From Mycetohabitans endofungorum (GTDB lineage: Bacteria > Pseudomonadota > Gammaproteobacteria > Burkholderiales > Burkholderiaceae): 64,000 nucleotides of DNA. The translations under genes and the position numbers were made by a program. Positions 17,622 through 26,294 of the stretch are shown piece by piece. The stretch lies in assembly GCF_037477895.1 (NCBI RefSeq), contig NZ_CP132744.1:62001-126000 (forward strand), given 5' to 3'. Numbering within the stretch: the stretch's first letter is position 1; the number at the start of each line of letters is the position of its first letter. The notes beneath the pieces were generated by a model. It saw only the letters and a program-made list of their open reading frames with translations. It did no database searches and was not told the origin of the DNA.

Positions 17622-18024
17622 GCGCACGCTCCCGTCGCAACGGGCGGCATGACCCAACGGGCAGGCGGGTAAGGGGAATGGGGATGTTGCACGATATCTC
17701 CACGGTCGGACACATGAACCATGACGCGGCGCAACGGTCCGACCGGGACGAGGCGCGGCGTCGATGGTCTGGCCAAACCCGGGTGGGCCGAGCGCGCCAC
17801 GGCATGAGCCGGAGACTGTTGGCGCGATCTTCCTAGCGTACCGGCATCGGACTCACGCGACGCGGCCACCGGGCCGGCCGCCGCATCGCATCCGCGACCC
17901 GGCAACGCAGGAAAGGCTACTCCCCAAAGACTGGCGTATTCTAACCGACACGCAGCGGCTCGCATAGAATGAATGCTGCACAGCACCGCGTACCCGCTAG
18001 CCCTTATCCGAGACACTGCTGAAC
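17622..18024. other. Divergent intergenic region
   Basis: 403 bases between the antiporter and the NERD/helicase gene. It presumably holds both promoters. A spaced inverted repeat CGGTCGGAC (about 17702) and GTCCGACCG (about 17738) is the only structure I see. No gene is supported. Confidence 0.5.
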
Positions 18025-19653
18025 ATGGCGCGCATCATTCCCGACGACTGGAAACACCTGGACGCAGCAGGCGCCGCCGCCCGCGAGCGCGAGACGTTGA
18101 CCACGCTGGCCGAGCAACTGCCGGACGGCTACACGGTCTATCACGGCGTGCATTGGACCCGCGTGAACCAGGGCTTCTCAGTATTCGGCGAAGCGGACTT
18201 CGTCGTGGTGGGCCCGTCGGGGCGCCTGATGGTGATCGAGCAGAAGTCGGGATTCCTGCGCGAAACGTCTACGGGCCTAGTTAAGGTCTATCTGCAAAAG
18301 GAACGCAATGTCGCAGTCCAGTTGGCCCGCACGATCGAAGGCCTGCATCGACGCTTCACCGCGGCGTTCGGCGCCGGCACCTATTGCATCGAGGCGCTGC
18401 TGTATTGCCCGGACTATATCGTGCGCGACCCGGGCATTGCTGGCGTCGCCCCAGAGCGCATCGTCGATGCGACGCGTAAAAACCAACTCGCCGCGGTCAT
18501 CCAGCGCGCGTTGCCGCCCGACGAGGCCCCCTTCGACTGTGCTGCCAAGCTGCATCATTTTCTGTCCGATCACCTTGCGCTGACGCCGGACGCCAGCGCA
18601 CTGGTCGGGCAGGCAGACACGCTGGTCACGCGGCTCTCCGGCGGCCTAGCCGAATGGGCGCGGCGCCTGTCGTTCGAGCCGTTCAGGCTGCGCGTGACCG
18701 GCACGGCGGGCTCAGGCAAGACGCAATTGGCGATCCAGGTGATGAAGGACGCGCTCGCACAGGGCCGGCGCGCGCTGTACGTATGCTTCAACCGTCCACT
18801 GGCGGACCATATCGCGCGCGTCGCGCCGCCGGGCGTGAAGGTCGCGACCTACCACCAGCTGTGCGACTGGGTCGTGCGCGACAGCGGGCAAGAGCCAGAC
18901 TTTGCCTCACCGGATGTCTTCGGTTGGCTCGACGCACGCTTTGCCGACGTACCCCCCGGTGAGGCGTGGCGCTTTGACGTGTTGATCGTCGACGAGGGAC
19001 AGGACTTCCGCGCGCACTGGGTCGCCGCGCTGCAACGGCTACTGGCGCCGAGCGGCGCATGGTGGTGGCTGGAAGACCCGATGCAGAATTTGTATATGCG
19101 CGAACCAGTCCCGTTGCCAGGTTGGGTCACGTTGAATGCTAGCGTCAACTATCGCAGCCCACGCGAGATCTTCGACTACTTGCGTGAGGTGATCGGCCCG
19201 TCGTTCACCGTCGAAAGCGGCAGTCCCTTCGGTGGCTCGGACGTTTCCGTGTCGACCTATGACGGCGACGATCCCCTTGAGCCGACCAAGCGCGCTATCA
19301 CTCAGGCATTGTCGCTGGGTTTTCGCAAACAGGATATCGCGCTGCTGTCGTTCCGCGGCCGTGAGAAATCACGCTTTGCCGCACTGGAACAGCTCGGGCC
19401 GCACCGGCTGCGCAGCTTCACCGGCCGTTACGATCTGTTCGGCAATCCCGAGTACCGCGACGGCGACGTGCTGTACGAATCGATCCACCGCTTCAAGGGC
19501 CAAGCCGCGCCCTGTGTCATCCTGACCGAGGTAGATTTTGATGCATTCGACGAGCGGGCCGCCCGCAAGCTTTTTGTCGGGGCAACCCGCGCCACGATGA
19601 AGCTGATCGTCGTGATGTCCGCCCGCGCTGCGGCGCGGCTGCCGCGACGCTAA
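18025..19653 (+). CDS. NERD-like nuclease fused to UvrD-type ATPase/helicase
   Basis: 542 residues. The N-terminus has a PD-(D/E)xK/NERD pattern: GEADFVVVGPSGRLMVIEQKSG, with Asp58, Glu72 and Lys74 as likely catalytic residues. A P-loop ATPase follows: GTAGSGKT (226-233), RRALYVCFNRPLADHI, VDEGQDF (Walker B, Asp323-Glu324), NYRSPREIF and, at the end, HRFKGQAAPCVILTEV and LFVGATRA, as in UvrD/superfamily 1. Such proteins act on DNA, in repair or defence. It stands alone between a divergent antiporter gene and gshA, so context does not decide the role. Confidence 0.75.
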   Translation: MARIIPDDWKHLDAAGAAARERETLTTLAEQLPDGYTVYHGVHWTRVNQGFSVFGEADFVVVGPSGRLMVIEQKSGFLRETSTGLVKVYLQKERNVAVQLARTIEGLHRRFTAAFGAGTYCIEALLYCPDYIVRDPGIAGVAPERIVDATRKNQLAAVIQRALPPDEAPFDCAAKLHHFLSDHLALTPDASALVGQADTLVTRLSGGLAEWARRLSFEPFRLRVTGTAGSGKTQLAIQVMKDALAQGRRALYVCFNRPLADHIARVAPPGVKVATYHQLCDWVVRDSGQEPDFASPDVFGWLDARFADVPPGEAWRFDVLIVDEGQDFRAHWVAALQRLLAPSGAWWWLEDPMQNLYMREPVPLPGWVTLNASVNYRSPREIFDYLREVIGPSFTVESGSPFGGSDVSVSTYDGDDPLEPTKRAITQALSLGFRKQDIALLSFRGREKSRFAALEQLGPHRLRSFTGRYDLFGNPEYRDGDVLYESIHRFKGQAAPCVILTEVDFDAFDERAARKLFVGATRATMKLIVVMSARAAARLPRR

Positions 19654-19682
19654 ACGCCCGCTTAGCCTTATCTGGCCGAATA

Positions 19683-21299
19683 ATGCTCAAGAACACGCCC
19701 GCCCTCCCGACGACGGATGCATATGCCCAACGCCTGGCGTTGTTGGCGCAGCCCGCGCATCGCCCGTTGCTGGCGCAAGGTCTGCGTGGCGTCGAGAAGG
19801 AGAGCCTGCGGGTTCAGCACGATGGTACGCTGGCGCCCACGCCGCATCCGGCCGCATTGGGCTCGGCGCTCACGCACGAGCAACTGACGACCGATTATTC
19901 CGAAGCGTTGCTCGAGATCATCACGCCGGCCGGGCACGCCGCCGATGTAATGCTGGAGCAGCTCGATACGCTGCATCGCTACGTCTACGAATCGATTGGC
20001 GACGAGTTACTGTGGAACGCGTCGATGCCCTGCGTGCTGCCGCCCGAGGAACAAATCCCGATCGCGCAATACGGCACATCGAATATTGGCCGGCTCAAGC
20101 ACGTTTATCGGCGCGGACTGGCGCTGCGTTATGGCAGGGCGATGCAGTGCATCGCCGGCATTCACTACAATTTTTCGTTGCACGAGGACATTTGGCGCCT
20201 GCTGCAACAGCACGAACGGGTCGACGGCTCGCCGCTCCAGTACCAGTCGGATGCCTACCTTGCGCTAATTCGCAATTTCCGCCGCAGCAGTTGGCTGCTG
20301 ACGTTGCTATTCGGCGCCTCCCCAGCGCTGTCACGCAGCTTTGTACCCGCACGCGCGCATGCGCTGGATACGTTCGATGCCGACACGCTGTTCCTGCCGT
20401 ACGCGACCAGTCTCCGAATGAGCGACCTGGGCTACCAGAACACATCCGCACAGGCGGCATTGCACGCAAACTACAACAGCCTGGACGGTTATCTACATAA
20501 CTTAGCAAACGCGGTCAGCCAGCCCTATGCGCCGTATGAGCAGTTTGGCACCCAGCGCGACGGCGAGTGGTTGCAGATCAACACCAACGTACTGCAGATC
20601 GAAAACGAGTTCTACTCGACGATCCGCCCGAAGCGCGTCACGCGACCAGGCGAACGGCCGCTGCACGCGCTCGCGTCGCGCGGCGTGCAGTACATTGAGG
20701 TGCGCCTGCTGGACATCGATCCGTTCGAGGCCACCGGGATCTCGGCCACCACCGCGCGTTTTGTCGAAGCGTATTTGTTGTTTTGCGCGCTGGACGCAAG
20801 CCCCTTGCTCCATGAGGCGGAGTGCACCGAAGCAGGCAACAACTTCGCCCGTGTGGTGACGCAGGGGCGGCGTCCGGGACTTGAATTGTCCCGCGGCGGC
20901 CGCCCGGTGCCCTTGCGGGACTGGGCCGTCGAATTGCTCGAGCGGATTGGGCCGGCCGCGGCGTTGCTCGACGCACAGGAGGGCGGCAGCCGATATGGCG
21001 ACGCACTGGCCGCGCAACGCGCGAAGGTCGAGGACTTCTCGCTGACCCCTTCGGCACGTGTATTGGAAGACATGCGCACGACCGGGCGCTCGTTCACACG
21101 CTTCGCGCTCGAGCACAGTGCGCAGCACGCTGCGCAGATGCGTGCCCGGCCGCTGCCGCGCGGGCTGCATGCCCATTATGCGGCCCTGGCAGCGCGCTCG
21201 CTGCAGCAACAAGCCGAGATCGAGCGCACCGAAGTCGGCCACTTCGATCAGTTCGTCGCAGCTTACCGCGCGTATACGCTGAACCGGATCAGCGTCTGA
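19683..21299 (+). CDS. gshA: Glutamate-cysteine ligase
   Basis: 538 residues of the gammaproteobacterial/E. coli GshA type. It makes gamma-glutamylcysteine, the first step of glutathione synthesis. Seen: LRGVEKESLRV near the N-terminus (ATP/Glu site), LTTDYSEALLEIITP, IAGIHYNFSLH and YIEVRLLDIDPFEATGI. It follows the helicase gene by 29 bases. It is convergent with ada, 80 bases apart. The window also has a distinct YbdK-type ligase at 46440. Confidence 0.95.
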   Translation: MLKNTPALPTTDAYAQRLALLAQPAHRPLLAQGLRGVEKESLRVQHDGTLAPTPHPAALGSALTHEQLTTDYSEALLEIITPAGHAADVMLEQLDTLHRYVYESIGDELLWNASMPCVLPPEEQIPIAQYGTSNIGRLKHVYRRGLALRYGRAMQCIAGIHYNFSLHEDIWRLLQQHERVDGSPLQYQSDAYLALIRNFRRSSWLLTLLFGASPALSRSFVPARAHALDTFDADTLFLPYATSLRMSDLGYQNTSAQAALHANYNSLDGYLHNLANAVSQPYAPYEQFGTQRDGEWLQINTNVLQIENEFYSTIRPKRVTRPGERPLHALASRGVQYIEVRLLDIDPFEATGISATTARFVEAYLLFCALDASPLLHEAECTEAGNNFARVVTQGRRPGLELSRGGRPVPLRDWAVELLERIGPAAALLDAQEGGSRYGDALAAQRAKVEDFSLTPSARVLEDMRTTGRSFTRFALEHSAQHAAQMRARPLPRGLHAHYAALAARSLQQQAEIERTEVGHFDQFVAAYRAYTLNRISV

Positions 21300-21379
21300 T
21301 GCCCACCGCCGCGCGCGGCGACAGCTTCGGCGTCGGCCAGTCGTACAGCGGCCGATAAGCGATCGGCGTGGTGAACGCA

Positions 21380-22507
21380 TTACGCATCGATGGGTTCCGC
21401 GCCGAGCGTTGCAGCGCGGACCGCGCCATCGCGCCGTTCCGCGTCGAGCAACGCCGCCTTGCGCTGCAGCCCCCACCGGTAGCCGGCCAACGCACCGCTT
21501 TTCTGAACCACGCGATGACAAGGAATGACCAATGCCACCGGATTCGCGGCACATGCGGCGGCGACCGCCCGCACCGCGTTCGGCACGCCAAGTTCAGCCG
21601 CGACCTCGGTATAGCTGCGCGTCTGTCCGTACGGAATCCGGCGCAGCGCGTCCCAGACGCGGCGCTGGAACGCAGTCGCCACCCCATCGAACGGCAAGTT
21701 CGTCGGATCGGCACGGCCGTCCAGGTAGGCGTCGATACGCTCGACGTAGTGCGCGAGGCGTTCAGGATCGCAGACCCGCTTCGCGTTGCGAAACTCGTCG
21801 TGCAATGCGTGTAACAGTGAGGCTTCGTCGTCACCGAACGCCACTTTGCACAGGCCGCGCCCGGTGGCCGCGATTAGTACCGGACCCAGCCGACTCGAGG
21901 CGATCGCATAGGCGATCGTCATGCCGGCGCCATGTTTGCGGTACGCCGACGGGGTCATGCCCAGATGCCCTCGTGCGGCATTGCGCAGCGGCGACGCAGA
22001 TTCGAAGCCGGCGTCCAACGCCGCATCGGTCACGCTGCTGGCCGAACGCAGCGTTTCGCGCAGCCGCTCAGCGCGCAAATTCGCGTGATATTGGCGCGGC
22101 GAGATACCCATCATGCGACTGAAGACACGCTGTAAATGATAGGGACTCGTGTGGACCGCGTCGCCGAGCTGCGCCAGCGTGACGCGCTCATCGATCCGTT
22201 CGGCTAGCACCGAACAGGCCCGCGCGACCAATTCGACCTCGCGGGGAACACGTAGCGGCTGGCAGCGCTTGCACGCGCGGAAACCCGCCGCCATGGCCGC
22301 GTCGGCGGACGCGAAGAAGCGCACGTTTTCGCGCCGCGGCGGACGTGACTTGCACGACGGCCGACAGAACACGCCGGTCGTGCGGACCGCAAAGAAGAAA
22401 TACCCATCGGCGCACGGGTCGTGCGCGCGTACCGCGTTCCAACGCGCATCATCGCTCGCGTAATCGCCCGGCGCGCCGCTGGATGGACTGGCTGTATCGT
22501 GCGTCAT
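21380..22507 (-). CDS. ada: Ada: methylphosphotriester/O6-methylguanine repair protein and activator
   Basis: 375 residues from ATG 22507. Order of domains: Ada N-terminal zinc domain (RWNAVRAHDPCADGYFFFAVRTTGVFCRPSC, with the CKRCQP pair later), AraC-type helix-turn-helix (VTLAQLGDAVHTSPYHLQRVFSRMMG), and the methyltransferase with active-site PCHRVV. It repairs alkylated DNA and, when methylated, activates alkylation-response genes. An in-frame ATG at 22609 with AGGTCAGGT upstream would add 34 residues and is a real alternative start. It converges on gshA. Confidence 0.92.
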   Translation of the reverse strand: MTHDTASPSSGAPGDYASDDARWNAVRAHDPCADGYFFFAVRTTGVFCRPSCKSRPPRRENVRFFASADAAMAAGFRACKRCQPLRVPREVELVARACSVLAERIDERVTLAQLGDAVHTSPYHLQRVFSRMMGISPRQYHANLRAERLRETLRSASSVTDAALDAGFESASPLRNAARGHLGMTPSAYRKHGAGMTIAYAIASSRLGPVLIAATGRGLCKVAFGDDEASLLHALHDEFRNAKRVCDPERLAHYVERIDAYLDGRADPTNLPFDGVATAFQRRVWDALRRIPYGQTRSYTEVAAELGVPNAVRAVAAACAANPVALVIPCHRVVQKSGALAGYRWGLQRKAALLDAERRDGAVRAATLGAEPIDA

Positions 22508-22784
22508 GACGATCGAATGATACGTCTTCGGCAGGGACGCGGGGGCGACCGCACGCGGTGAACCGGCCCGGTGTGCCGGATAAACTGGCATGGTGGCTCG
22601 ATCACTCATAATGGACCTGACCTTTACTATGGATAGCGTGTGATTCACTTTATCGATGTCGCCGTACCCGGGCGCCACGTATCTTGCGCTGTCATTCGGC
22701 AGGACAAAGCGCTGGTTCGACACTATTAGGAACGGATCATCCGCCGATCGATAGAATGCTTACTCTAAAATTTCCACGCAAAGA

Positions 22785-22815
22785 TGTTGCATTGCAGCAC
22801 CCGAATCAGTATAGT
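22785..22815 (+). promoter_or_regulatory. Promoter of the candidate sRNA, overlapped by a TGCA palindrome
   Basis: TTGCAT (22787-22792), 17-base spacer, TATAGT (22810-22815). The -35 lies within TGTTGCATTGCAGCA (22785-22799), a near-perfect inverted repeat about a central T. The motif recalls TTGC/GCAA-type operators of the PHB regulator PhaR, but that link is from memory and inferential. Transcription would start near 22822. Confidence 0.55.
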
Positions 22816-22821
22816 GAGAAC

Positions 22822-22881
22822 CGTCTCCTCCATGTCTCCTCCTGATATGGATTCAGCCCGCTTGATGAGCGGGTTTTTTTT
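22822..22881 (+). ncRNA. Candidate small RNA of about 60 nt with two anti-Shine-Dalgarno motifs
   Basis: A promoter at 22787-22815 and a strong intrinsic terminator ending at 22881 define a transcript of about 60 nt. It contains CTCCTCC twice (in GTCTCCTCCATG and GTCTCCTCCTGA). The second copy sits in the loop of a small hairpin closed by TCCAT and ATGGA. CU-rich loops that pair with ribosome sites are known from alphaproteobacterial sRNAs (CcsR and alpha-r14 families). It may instead be an attenuated leader of the MATE gene that starts 53 bases further on. Confidence 0.55.
22855..22881 (+). terminator. Intrinsic terminator
   Basis: Stem AGCCCGCT (22855-22862) with AGCGGGTT (22868-22875, one G-T pair), loop TGATG, and an eight-T tract at 22874-22881. 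Confidence 0.85.
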
Positions 22882-22934
22882 ATGTCGCTGTCACGCGCAG
22901 GACGCGAATCCGTCGTTCCAAGCCCTTCTCCGTC

Positions 22935-24392
22935 ATGATGACGGCCTTGCCCAACATGGCGCTGTCCACGAACGAATCCAACGACCGCTTGCCGCCGTGC
23001 CAACCGCTGTCCGCGTCCCTGTCCAATACACCGATCAGTGCTGCTCGGTGGCATCGCCGTGTACTCGCGCTGGCGATACCGATCATTCTGGCAAACCTAA
23101 CCCAGCCGATCCTTGGCGCGGTGGACACGGCCGTCGCGGGCCACCTATCGGACCCAGCGTATCTGGGGGCGGTCGCCGCTGCAGGCCTGTTCTTCAATTT
23201 CGTTTTCTGGGGCTTCGGCTTCCTTCGCATGGGCACCACCGGGCTCACGGCGCAGGCATTCGGCGCACGCGACACCGTCGCGTTGCGCGCGACGCTGCTG
23301 CGCGCATTGGCACTGGCGACCATAATTGGCCTAGTCGTGCTCGCGTCGCGCACGCCATTGATCAGTGCCGCGTTGCGCCTCATCGGCGGCAGCAACGCAC
23401 TGCAGCAGTATGCGAGCGACTATTGCCACGCACGGATCTGGGCCGCCCCACTGGCACTGTGCAACTACGTGATACTGGGTTTCCTGCTGGGCTGCCAGCG
23501 TGTGCGCGTCGCGTTGTTCATTCAACTGTTGATCAATGCCGTCAATGTGGCGGCGGTACTGCTGTACGTCTATGTCTTCAACTGGAGCATCACCGGTATC
23601 GGTGCGGCTACCGCGACGGCCGACGCGTGCGGCTTCGCGCTGGGCGCGTGGCTGCTGTGGCGACAGCGGCCACGCGCGCTGCCGCCATTGCGCTGGGCCA
23701 CGCTTGTGGATACCGGCGCGCTGCGGCGATTGGTTGCGCTCAATCGCGACCTCTTCGTGCGTACGCTGTGCCTGCTGACATGTTTCGGCTGGTTCGCGCA
23801 CGCCGGCGCGGCACAGGGCGACCTGGTGCTGGCAGCCAACGCACTGTTGCTGAACTTCCAGACCTTCATGGCCTATGCGCTCGACGGATTCGCCCATGCC
23901 GCCGAGGCGCTGGTTGGGGCCGCCATCGGTGCGCGCCAACGCGATGCCTTCCGTCAGGCTGTGCGGACCACGATGGTGTGGGGCGGGCTCGGCGCACTGG
24001 TTTTTTCGCTGGTCTACGCGAGCGGCGGCACATGGATCATCGGCTGCCTGACCGATCAGCATGCGGTCCGCGATACGGCCGTGCGCTTTCTGCCGTGGGC
24101 CGTGGCGCTGCCGGTGATCTCCGTCTGGGGCTTTCTATTCGATGGCGTGTTCATTGGCGCGACGCGCACGCGGGACCTTATGTGGGCCATGGCAATATCG
24201 TTCGCCGTGTTCATACTGGGGACGGTGACGCTGCCCGGCCCGTTCGGCAACGATGGGCTATGGGCGTCACTGCTGCTGTTCATGGCGGCGCGCGGTATCA
24301 CGCTGGCGTGCGTGTTGCCGCGCATCGACGCGCAGTTGGGCAGGATATCACCAAAGTGGTGCCACAGCCCGCTCGACAGGCCGATAGCATGA
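22935..24392 (+). CDS. MATE-family efflux transporter (DinF-like)
   Basis: 485 residues, about twelve membrane segments. The N-terminal half starts VLALAIPIILANLTQPILGAVDTAVAGHL, which is characteristic of MATE/DinF proteins; the two six-helix halves are repeated around residue 250 (NRDLFVRTLCLLTCFGWF). It exports organic cations or drugs in exchange for H+ or Na+. ATG 22935 and a downstream ATG 22956 are both possible; neither has a strong ribosome site. The terminator of the sRNA candidate lies just upstream, so readthrough might matter. Confidence 0.85.
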   Translation: MMTALPNMALSTNESNDRLPPCQPLSASLSNTPISAARWHRRVLALAIPIILANLTQPILGAVDTAVAGHLSDPAYLGAVAAAGLFFNFVFWGFGFLRMGTTGLTAQAFGARDTVALRATLLRALALATIIGLVVLASRTPLISAALRLIGGSNALQQYASDYCHARIWAAPLALCNYVILGFLLGCQRVRVALFIQLLINAVNVAAVLLYVYVFNWSITGIGAATATADACGFALGAWLLWRQRPRALPPLRWATLVDTGALRRLVALNRDLFVRTLCLLTCFGWFAHAGAAQGDLVLAANALLLNFQTFMAYALDGFAHAAEALVGAAIGARQRDAFRQAVRTTMVWGGLGALVFSLVYASGGTWIIGCLTDQHAVRDTAVRFLPWAVALPVISVWGFLFDGVFIGATRTRDLMWAMAISFAVFILGTVTLPGPFGNDGLWASLLLFMAARGITLACVLPRIDAQLGRISPKWCHSPLDRPIA

Positions 24393-24579
24393 GACCGCGG
24401 CGGCCGCACGGTCGGCACTGCAGTGTCGAACGAATAGCGTTGTACGGCAGCTTGGCCACTTATGCGAAAAATCCTAGGGCTATGCGCAATCAAACGATCC
24501 AGTGCGCCACGGCGCACGGTGCGTCGGCGATAATCGGGTCACGCTCGACGCGCATCGCACAACAACGGAGGACACTTTC

Positions 24580-24783
24580 ATGGGTAACGCTGTATCGATC
24601 GCGCTGATTGTCGGCGGTATCGTGCTGCTGTATTTCGGCGGCACATCACTGCACTCATTCAGCAATGACGTGTCACGCCTGTTCACCGGCACGCCGACCG
24701 AACGCACCATCACGCTGCTCGCCGCCGGCGCGGTGGCATTGGTTGCCGGTATCGTCGGGCTCGCGCTCAGCTCGCGGCGCTAA
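24580..24783 (+). CDS. DUF3185-family small membrane protein
   Basis: 67 residues: MGNAVSIALIVGGIVLLYFGG, a hydrophilic middle (NDVSRLFTGTPTERT) and a second hydrophobic helix (LLAAGAVALVAGIVGLAL). This is the DUF3185 pattern, of unknown function. ATG 24580 is preceded by ACGGAGGAC. It stands alone between the MATE gene and the convergent PhyH gene. Confidence 0.8.
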   Translation: MGNAVSIALIVGGIVLLYFGGTSLHSFSNDVSRLFTGTPTERTITLLAAGAVALVAGIVGLALSSRR

Positions 24784-24860
24784 AGTACGCAGGACTGGCG
24801 CGTGAGCACGCGGTGGTGCACCCGGTCCGGATGCCACGCGTGCTCACCGCCCGTCAGCGC

Positions 24861-25625
24861 TCACAGCGGCACTTCCGGCTTGGCCGCCGAGCGCGTGCCC
24901 GGCACCGGTGCATTACTGACGCCATGGTAGGTGAAGACCAGCGAGAACTTGACGTCGTCAGTCAGGTTCTTGCCCGCCGAATGCAATGTGTTGCAGTGAA
25001 AGAACACTACGTCGCCCGGATTTAGCACCGGGGAAACCGCCGTGCTGATCAACGCTGCATTCTCGGGCACGTCCGCGCGAAAGAACTTCGCCTCGTCAAA
25101 ACGCTCCGGGGCAAAATCTACCGCGTGTGATCCTGGCACGAACCACAGCGCGCCGTTTTCCACGGTCTCCGTACCGAGCGCGAGCCACACCGATACCAGA
25201 TCCTCACGCTCGAATGCCCAATACCGGACGTCGCGGTGCCAGCCCGTCAGACTGCCGTATGTTGGGTGCTTGGTCATCATGCAATTATGATGCGCGCGCG
25301 AAAGCGACACGTGCTCGCCAAAATACAATTCCATCCAGTTGCGGATTGCCGTTGACGTGGCCCACTGTCGATACAATGCATCGCGCGCGTAGGCGTCCAG
25401 CAAACGGCGTACCGTATTGCCGCCGGGCGCGGCGTGCGATTGCGGTGCGCCGGGATAGCGCAGATCCGCCTCAAATTCCACCGGTCCCTGCGGCTGCGTA
25501 AGCTCGGCTCGCGCCGCCTGCTTGATCGCTTCGCAACGCTCGGCCGGCAACAATCCGGGCACGACGACAAAACCGTGCTGCCTCAGCAACTCGACCTGCC
25601 CTCTCTTTGAGAAATGCTCCGCCAT
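24861..25625 (-). CDS. Phytanoyl-CoA dioxygenase (PhyH) family Fe(II)/2-oxoglutarate oxygenase
   Basis: 254 residues. The 2-His-1-Asp iron triad is visible as His130-x-Asp132 in GWHRDVRYW and His215 in NTLHSAGKN. WFVPGSHAVDF is the family's signature strand, and an Arg/Lys anchor for 2-oxoglutarate is expected after LHSAGKN. It hydroxylates an unactivated carbon of a small molecule or acyl chain. No biosynthetic neighbours indicate the substrate. Similar single genes are common in Burkholderia. Confidence 0.8.
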   Translation of the reverse strand: MAEHFSKRGQVELLRQHGFVVVPGLLPAERCEAIKQAARAELTQPQGPVEFEADLRYPGAPQSHAAPGGNTVRRLLDAYARDALYRQWATSTAIRNWMELYFGEHVSLSRAHHNCMMTKHPTYGSLTGWHRDVRYWAFEREDLVSVWLALGTETVENGALWFVPGSHAVDFAPERFDEAKFFRADVPENAALISTAVSPVLNPGDVVFFHCNTLHSAGKNLTDDVKFSLVFTYHGVSNAPVPGTRSAAKPEVPL

Positions 25626-25826
25626 CGCATATCCGGTTCAATGACTTCGATTCCAACGATTTTACGTGCAGTACGCGTGGCACGCTTCCAACCTGTGTTT
25701 TTACCCTTGAACCCACACGCGGCGGCGTAGTCCGTGCCACTGTTGGGTAAGCTATTTCGGGTGTAAGCTGAGTCCGTTACCGCTGCAAAATGGCGCTTCG
25801 GCGCTTTCAATATCGAGTCAATGATC

Positions 25827-26195
25827 ATGTCAGCCCGTTTGTCTAAACGCATGTCCGCCACCGTCTGGCGTGCCGCTCACATCACGCGTATCGCACAACG
25901 GCGCGCCGCGCGTTCACTGCGCCATCATGTCGCGCGCACACGCGCGCTGGCCGCGCATTTGTCGCACACTATCGCGCAGCGCTGGAGCAGCAGCAGCGTA
26001 CGCGCGTGGGCGCACTCGCTCGTCCATCTGCGTCTACACAGCATCTGGCGTGCCTCGCTGGGCCGCTCGGTGCGCGTTGCGCCGGCGCGAGCGCTGCGCC
26101 ATCCGCGCCAAAGGCCCCGCCTTCATCTGGTGCGCGCGCCGCGCCGCCATGCCCCTCCATCCGGCCCCTGGTCGCCGTATTTCGGCAGCCGCTGA
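25827..26195 (+). CDS. Arg/His-rich hypothetical ORF (uncertain)
   Basis: About 122 residues, extremely rich in Arg, His, Ala and Ser, with no recognisable domain. No good ribosome site precedes it and other frames here are also open because of high GC, so it may not be a gene. It occupies the gap between the PhyH gene (divergent) and the convergent efflux gene. Confidence 0.25.
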   Translation: MSARLSKRMSATVWRAAHITRIAQRRAARSLRHHVARTRALAAHLSHTIAQRWSSSSVRAWAHSLVHLRLHSIWRASLGRSVRVAPARALRHPRQRPRLHLVRAPRRHAPPSGPWSPYFGSR

Positions 26196-26294
26196 ACCGT
26201 GCCGGCCCCGGACACCGGGGCCACGCCGGCAGCGCGCGACGCACGTGCCGTGCCCGCCGGCGACGCCTACCTGCAGTCGAGCCGTGCCGCGGCA

